Positions 60,661-64,000 of a stretch of 64,000 bases of DNA are shown piece by piece. Under the pieces are notes generated by a model. The model was not told where the DNA came from, did not search any database, and saw nothing but the letters and a program-made list of their open reading frames with translations. The position numbers and the translations under genes were made by a program. The stretch comes from Aquipseudomonas alcaligenes (GTDB taxonomy: Bacteria > Pseudomonadota > Gammaproteobacteria > Pseudomonadales > Pseudomonadaceae): the NCBI RefSeq assembly GCF_900156545.1, contig NZ_FTNW01000005.1:434001-498000 (forward strand), given 5' to 3'. The number at the start of each line of letters is the position of its first letter. The stretch's first letter is position 1.

Positions 60661-61795
60661 AGCGGCTTCGTGCCTCGTTTTTATCAGCAGGGCGGCCGAG
60701 CAGGGCCGGCAGCAGAGTGGAGAACAGACTCATCAGCAGCAGGCCGAAGTAGATCAGCGCGTCGATCAGCTGCAGCTGCAGGAGCAGGTTGAGGAAGACG
60801 ATTTCGGTGAGGCCGCGGATGTTCAGCAGCAGGCTCTCGCGCCACTTCACCCGCGCTGCGGCGCTTGGGTCGGCCCAGTGCAGACCGAGCCAGCTGCCGA
60901 GCATTTTGCTCAACACCGGCAGCGCCAGGAGGATAGCGATGACCGTCCAGGAGGTGTCTTGACCTATGCCATGGAAATCCACCCGTAGCACGCCGAACGT
61001 CAGGATCAGCGGCACCGCCAGGCCGTTGATCAGCAGCTTCCAATGGCGCAGCGGCAGCGGTAATACGAAGGGCTGCCTGAGCCAGCCCAGGCACAGCATG
61101 TAGGCGATGCCGAACACCAGGGTGTTGAGGCCCAACTGCTGGAACAGCAGCATCAAGGCGAAGAACGGCAAGCTGTAGAGCAGTGGCTGGCGCAGCTTGA
61201 GCAGGCGCAGTGCGAGTGGCAGCGCGGCAGCCAGCAGCGGCCACAGCAGGGCGGCGGGGTTGCTGCTGCCCTGCGCCAGGCCGAACAGGCTCCAGCACAG
61301 GAAGTCCATCAGGATTGCCGCATGCAGCAGGCGCTTGGTGGCTTCCGCCGGGTAGCCGATGCTCTGCAGGAACAGGTAGAGCACCGGAATCGCGGTGATC
61401 GAGAACAGCAGGCCGATGCCCACCGAACTGAGCCAGCTGCGCTCACCAGGCAGCAGCCAGAGCGAACAGGCCAGGCCGGCCAGCATCGGCACCAGGAAAC
61501 TGGGCAGGGCGATCTTCACGCAGGCCGGGCTGAGATCGAGGTCGATCACGTCGCTGAGGATGTAGCCCAGCAGCAGGGCGAAGCACAGGCCGTAGGCCAG
61601 GTTCAGCCAGGTCGGGGCCAGCAGGTCGGTGGCGCTCAGCTGCCAGTGCGGCTCGACCCAGAACAGCAGCACGGCGGGAATGGCGATGGCGGCGACCAGC
61701 AACTGGCCGACGATGGGTATCAGCCGGCGCCCGCCGATCCAGGCCACCAGGGCGTAGATGGCCAGGGCCAGCAGCCAGAAGCCGAGCACGTTCAT
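60647..61795 (-). CDS. CPA2-type sodium/proton antiporter-like membrane protein
   Basis: 382 residues from the ATG at 61795, with about 12 membrane segments. Family-like parts are LLFSITAIPVLYLFLQSIG, LLHAAILMDFLCWSLF (the ion-site helix) and LLLNIRGLTEIVFLN, matching the conserved N-x-R-G-x-x-E of CPA2 antiporters. The usual Asp-Asp pair of the ion site is Met163-Asp164 here, so ion coupling may be altered. It overlaps the flavoprotein gene by 14 bases and the exporter gene by 4 bases, so it is part of the operon. A role in pigment synthesis or export is inference. Confidence 0.78.
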   Translation of the reverse strand: MNVLGFWLLALAIYALVAWIGGRRLIPIVGQLLVAAIAIPAVLLFWVEPHWQLSATDLLAPTWLNLAYGLCFALLLGYILSDVIDLDLSPACVKIALPSFLVPMLAGLACSLWLLPGERSWLSSVGIGLLFSITAIPVLYLFLQSIGYPAEATKRLLHAAILMDFLCWSLFGLAQGSSNPAALLWPLLAAALPLALRLLKLRQPLLYSLPFFALMLLFQQLGLNTLVFGIAYMLCLGWLRQPFVLPLPLRHWKLLINGLAVPLILTFGVLRVDFHGIGQDTSWTVIAILLALPVLSKMLGSWLGLHWADPSAAARVKWRESLLLNIRGLTEIVFLNLLLQLQLIDALIYFGLLLMSLFSTLLPALLGRPADKNEARSRYEVS

Positions 61796-64000
61796 GCGCT
61801 CACCTCCTGGCGCGGTCGCGCGGCGGCCCAGGGCGCAAGCAGGAAGCAGAACAGCAGGCCGAGGCTGATGGCCAGACCGAAGTTGGCGATGGCCGGGGTC
61901 TGGCTGAGCAGCAGCAGGCCGAACGACAGCCAGGCAGTGAGCGCCGAGAGCAGAGTGCCAAGTAGGCTTACCGCCGGCCCGCCGATGTTCTCGCGCATGA
62001 GGATGGCGTAGTCGACGCCGATGGCGGTGATCAGCAGCAGGCCGAACAGGCTGAACAAGGTCAGCGGCTGGCCCAGCCAGCCCAGGCAGGCCAGCGCCGC
62101 CAGGGCCGACAGCAGTGGCAGGCAGATCACCCGCAGTGCGCCGCCGAGGCCGAAGGGCAGGCACAGCAGCAGGAGAATGGCGGCGCTGGAGATCAGCTTG
62201 AGTTCGGCGGCGCTGAGCTGGGTGGCGGCGAACAGACCGTTCAGCTCGCCGAGGCGATCGACCAGCTGCACGCCCTCCAGTCCAGCGGCAGCCTGCTGCA
62301 GCAGCGCCGTGTCATTGAGGCCCTGCAGGCTGACGATACCGGCTACTCCACGCTCACTGCGGCCCAGCCATAGCGGACGCCAGGCTTCGCCCAGTGGTCC
62401 GGCCAGGGCTTGGTCCAGATTCGGCTGCGGTGTTTTCAGGAGTTCGTCCAGTTCGGCACGCAGCGCCGCTTCCGGTAGACCGAGATCGAGCAGCGGTTGC
62501 CAGTGCTGCGGCAGCTGCTGCAGCGCGGCGCGCAGCGGCGCCAGTTCGCTCTCGGGTGCGGCCAGCTGGCTAAGGGCGCGATAGCCGCGCAGATGGCCGG
62601 CGACGATGGCGGCGTCCAGGCGCTGGCTCAGTTCGGCCTGGCGTTGCAGCAGCTGTTGCTCGTCGGCGCCGCGCACCAGGAAGAACTGGCTGGTGGGCTG
62701 CTGCCCGGTCAGCTCGGCGATGCGTCTGGCCTCGTCCATCAGCTGAGGCTCCTGGCCCAGCCACTGACGCAGGTCGTTCTGCGGCGTCAGTTGCCACAGG
62801 CCGCCGGCGCAGAAGGCCAGCAGGGCGAGCAGCCACGGCCAGCTGCCGGTGCGTGCCAGCAGGCGTGCACGTCGCTCGACCAGGCTTTCGGCGGCATGGC
62901 GTAGGCTGGCCGGTGGTGCCAGGCGCAGGTTGTTCAGCCAGGCCGGTAGCAGGCACACCGAACACAAGTAGGCGCCGATCAGCCCGGCGGCGGAGAACAG
63001 GGCGATCTGGGTCAGCGCCGGGAAGGGCGTGAAGGCCAGCGCCACATAGCCGGCCAGGTTGGTGCCCAGGCTCAGGCTCAGGCCCGGCAGGGTCTCGCGC
63101 AGGGCGCCCCAGCTCGACCACGGGCTGTCGCCCCAGCTCTTGCTCAGGTAGTGCTGCGGGTAGTCGGCGGCGACGCCGACCAGGCTGGCGCCGAGCACCA
63201 GGGTCAGCGCGTTGATCTGGCCGAACACCAGCACGCAGGCCGTGCAGCCGGCCAGCAGCGCCACACCCATCGGCAGCAGGCTGACCAGCACGCGCGGACG
63301 GCGGAAGGCCAGCAGGAGCAGGAGCAGGGTGCCGAGGGTGGCGCCGCCGCCGATCAGGGCGATCTCGCGGGTGGCCTTGGCCTGGCCGGCCGCCGCGTGC
63401 AGCGCACCGCCGGCGGCGAGCAGCTGGCCGCCCTGGTTCTCGACCTGCTGGCGCAGCTCGGCCACGGCGGCGGCGATCTGCGGCGGCGCCTGCATGTCGA
63501 AGGCATCGCCGCGGGTGCGCAGGCGCAGCAGGGCCCAGGTGGTGCCGCTGTCCTGCAGCAGCAGGGCGCCGCTGCCGAGGTCGGCCTGGATGCGGCTGCC
63601 GGGATTGAGCGTCTGCTGGGCGCGCAGGCCGAGGCCGAGCCAGTCCTGCTCGATGGGCAGCAGGCCGAAGCCGGCGAAGGTGTCGAACAGTTGCTGGGCG
63701 CGCTGTTCGATGAACGTGTCCGGTTGTTCGATCAGCAGCTGGTGGTCGAGCGGTGCCAGCAGCGATAGGCGCTCCTCACCCAGCTGCTCACGGATGGCGT
63801 CGAGGTCTGCCTGCAGGCTCCATTGCACCTTGTCGAAGCGTCCGCTGGCCAGCCACTGCTCACCGGCCTGGCGCACCAGCTCGATGGCGCGTTCGCGTTG
63901 TGGATGGCCGATGAGGATCAGCAGCTCGCGCGACAGCGGCTCCTGCATGCGCTGCTCGGCCTGTTGCACCAGTTCGTCGCCAGCACCCTTGGGTAGTAAG
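61792..64000 (-). CDS. MMPL family exporter, start beyond window
   Basis: The frame is open to the window edge, so the N terminus (first membrane helix) is missing; about 735 residues are present. An RND/MMPL-type protein with a large periplasmic loop after the first helix, a first block of helices (ALIGGGATLGTLLLLLLAF to VLVFGQINALTLVLGASLVG), a second periplasmic loop and a second helix block with GVDYAILMRENIGG. The intramembrane Asp residues in VAADYPQH and IGVDYAIL match the proton-relay positions of the family. It fits ApeM, the proposed inner-membrane exporter of aryl polyene lipids. Confidence 0.88.
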   Translation of the reverse strand, partial: LLPKGAGDELVQQAEQRMQEPLSRELLILIGHPQRERAIELVRQAGEQWLASGRFDKVQWSLQADLDAIREQLGEERLSLLAPLDHQLLIEQPDTFIEQRAQQLFDTFAGFGLLPIEQDWLGLGLRAQQTLNPGSRIQADLGSGALLLQDSGTTWALLRLRTRGDAFDMQAPPQIAAAVAELRQQVENQGGQLLAAGGALHAAAGQAKATREIALIGGGATLGTLLLLLLAFRRPRVLVSLLPMGVALLAGCTACVLVFGQINALTLVLGASLVGVAADYPQHYLSKSWGDSPWSSWGALRETLPGLSLSLGTNLAGYVALAFTPFPALTQIALFSAAGLIGAYLCSVCLLPAWLNNLRLAPPASLRHAAESLVERRARLLARTGSWPWLLALLAFCAGGLWQLTPQNDLRQWLGQEPQLMDEARRIAELTGQQPTSQFFLVRGADEQQLLQRQAELSQRLDAAIVAGHLRGYRALSQLAAPESELAPLRAALQQLPQHWQPLLDLGLPEAALRAELDELLKTPQPNLDQALAGPLGEAWRPLWLGRSERGVAGIVSLQGLNDTALLQQAAAGLEGVQLVDRLGELNGLFAATQLSAAELKLISSAAILLLLCLPFGLGGALRVICLPLLSALAALACLGWLGQPLTLFSLFGLLLITAIGVDYAILMRENIGGPAVSLLGTLLSALTAWLSFGLLLLSQTPAIANFGLAISLGLLFCFLLAPWAAARPRQEVSA

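Overview
The window is a 64 kb piece of a Pseudomonas chromosome. This rests on high G+C, the phaC1-phaZ-phaC2-phaD / phaI-phaF medium-chain polyhydroxyalkanoate (PHA) locus beside ubiE and hslVU, the pilMNOPQ-aroK-aroB-gltBD-hemE run, and a GDSL autotransporter like EstA. From memory, most of the gene order matches the P. aeruginosa chromosome between hemE and estA. A mendocina/oleovorans/alcaligenes-type species is possible but unproven. I see no rRNA, tRNA, CRISPR array, prophage or intact insertion sequence.

Layout. 1-10.6 kb: end of a DUF2339 membrane protein, a DUF3999 protein, estA, fbp, a DUF924 protein, small lipoproteins, a lipocalin, pip-dtd and an RDD membrane protein. 10.2-16.6 kb, minus strand: ubiE-ubiJ-ubiB-hisI-hisE-tatA-tatB-tatC-rsmE (ubiquinone, histidine, twin-arginine export, rRNA methylation), followed by a UPF0158 gene. 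16.7-23.9 kb: PHA locus, with phaI-phaF on the plus strand converging on phaC1-phaZ-phaC2-phaD; a sigma-54 type promoter lies upstream of phaC1. 23.9-31.3 kb, minus strand: DUF971, hslVU, a SPOR-domain protein, argS and priA. 31.3-35.3 kb, plus strand: rpmE, a secreted nuclease, an M48 protease and malic enzyme. 35.3-46.2 kb: ponA on the minus strand, divergent from pilMNOPQ-aroK-aroB and a DamX-like gene. 46.3-53.7 kb: gltB-gltD and hemE.

The one clearly accessory region is 53.7-64.0 kb. It is a tightly overlapping minus-strand operon that continues past the window edge. It encodes an MMPL exporter, a CPA2-antiporter-like membrane protein, a flavin oxidoreductase with halogenase-type motifs, a SAM methyltransferase, a DUF3261 lipoprotein, two ketosynthases, a hotdog dehydratase, a ketoreductase and a small lipoprotein. 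The core order (exporter, DUF3261, ketosynthase, dehydratase, ketoreductase, ketosynthase) fits aryl polyene / xanthomonadin-type pigment clusters. Carrier proteins and starter-unit genes are not in the window and would be expected beyond 64,000.

Non-coding points of most interest: a 136-bp imperfect palindrome between the SPOR-domain gene and hslV; a near-perfect 26-bp palindrome over the -35 box of the gltB promoter; an inverted repeat ending in the phaI ribosome binding site; an intrinsic terminator for rpmE embedded in the signal-peptide codons of the next gene; a row of hairpins between phaC1 and phaZ; and a lower-G+C stretch covering pilN-pilQ. Most of the window is conserved housekeeping sequence and I do not claim a wholly new system.
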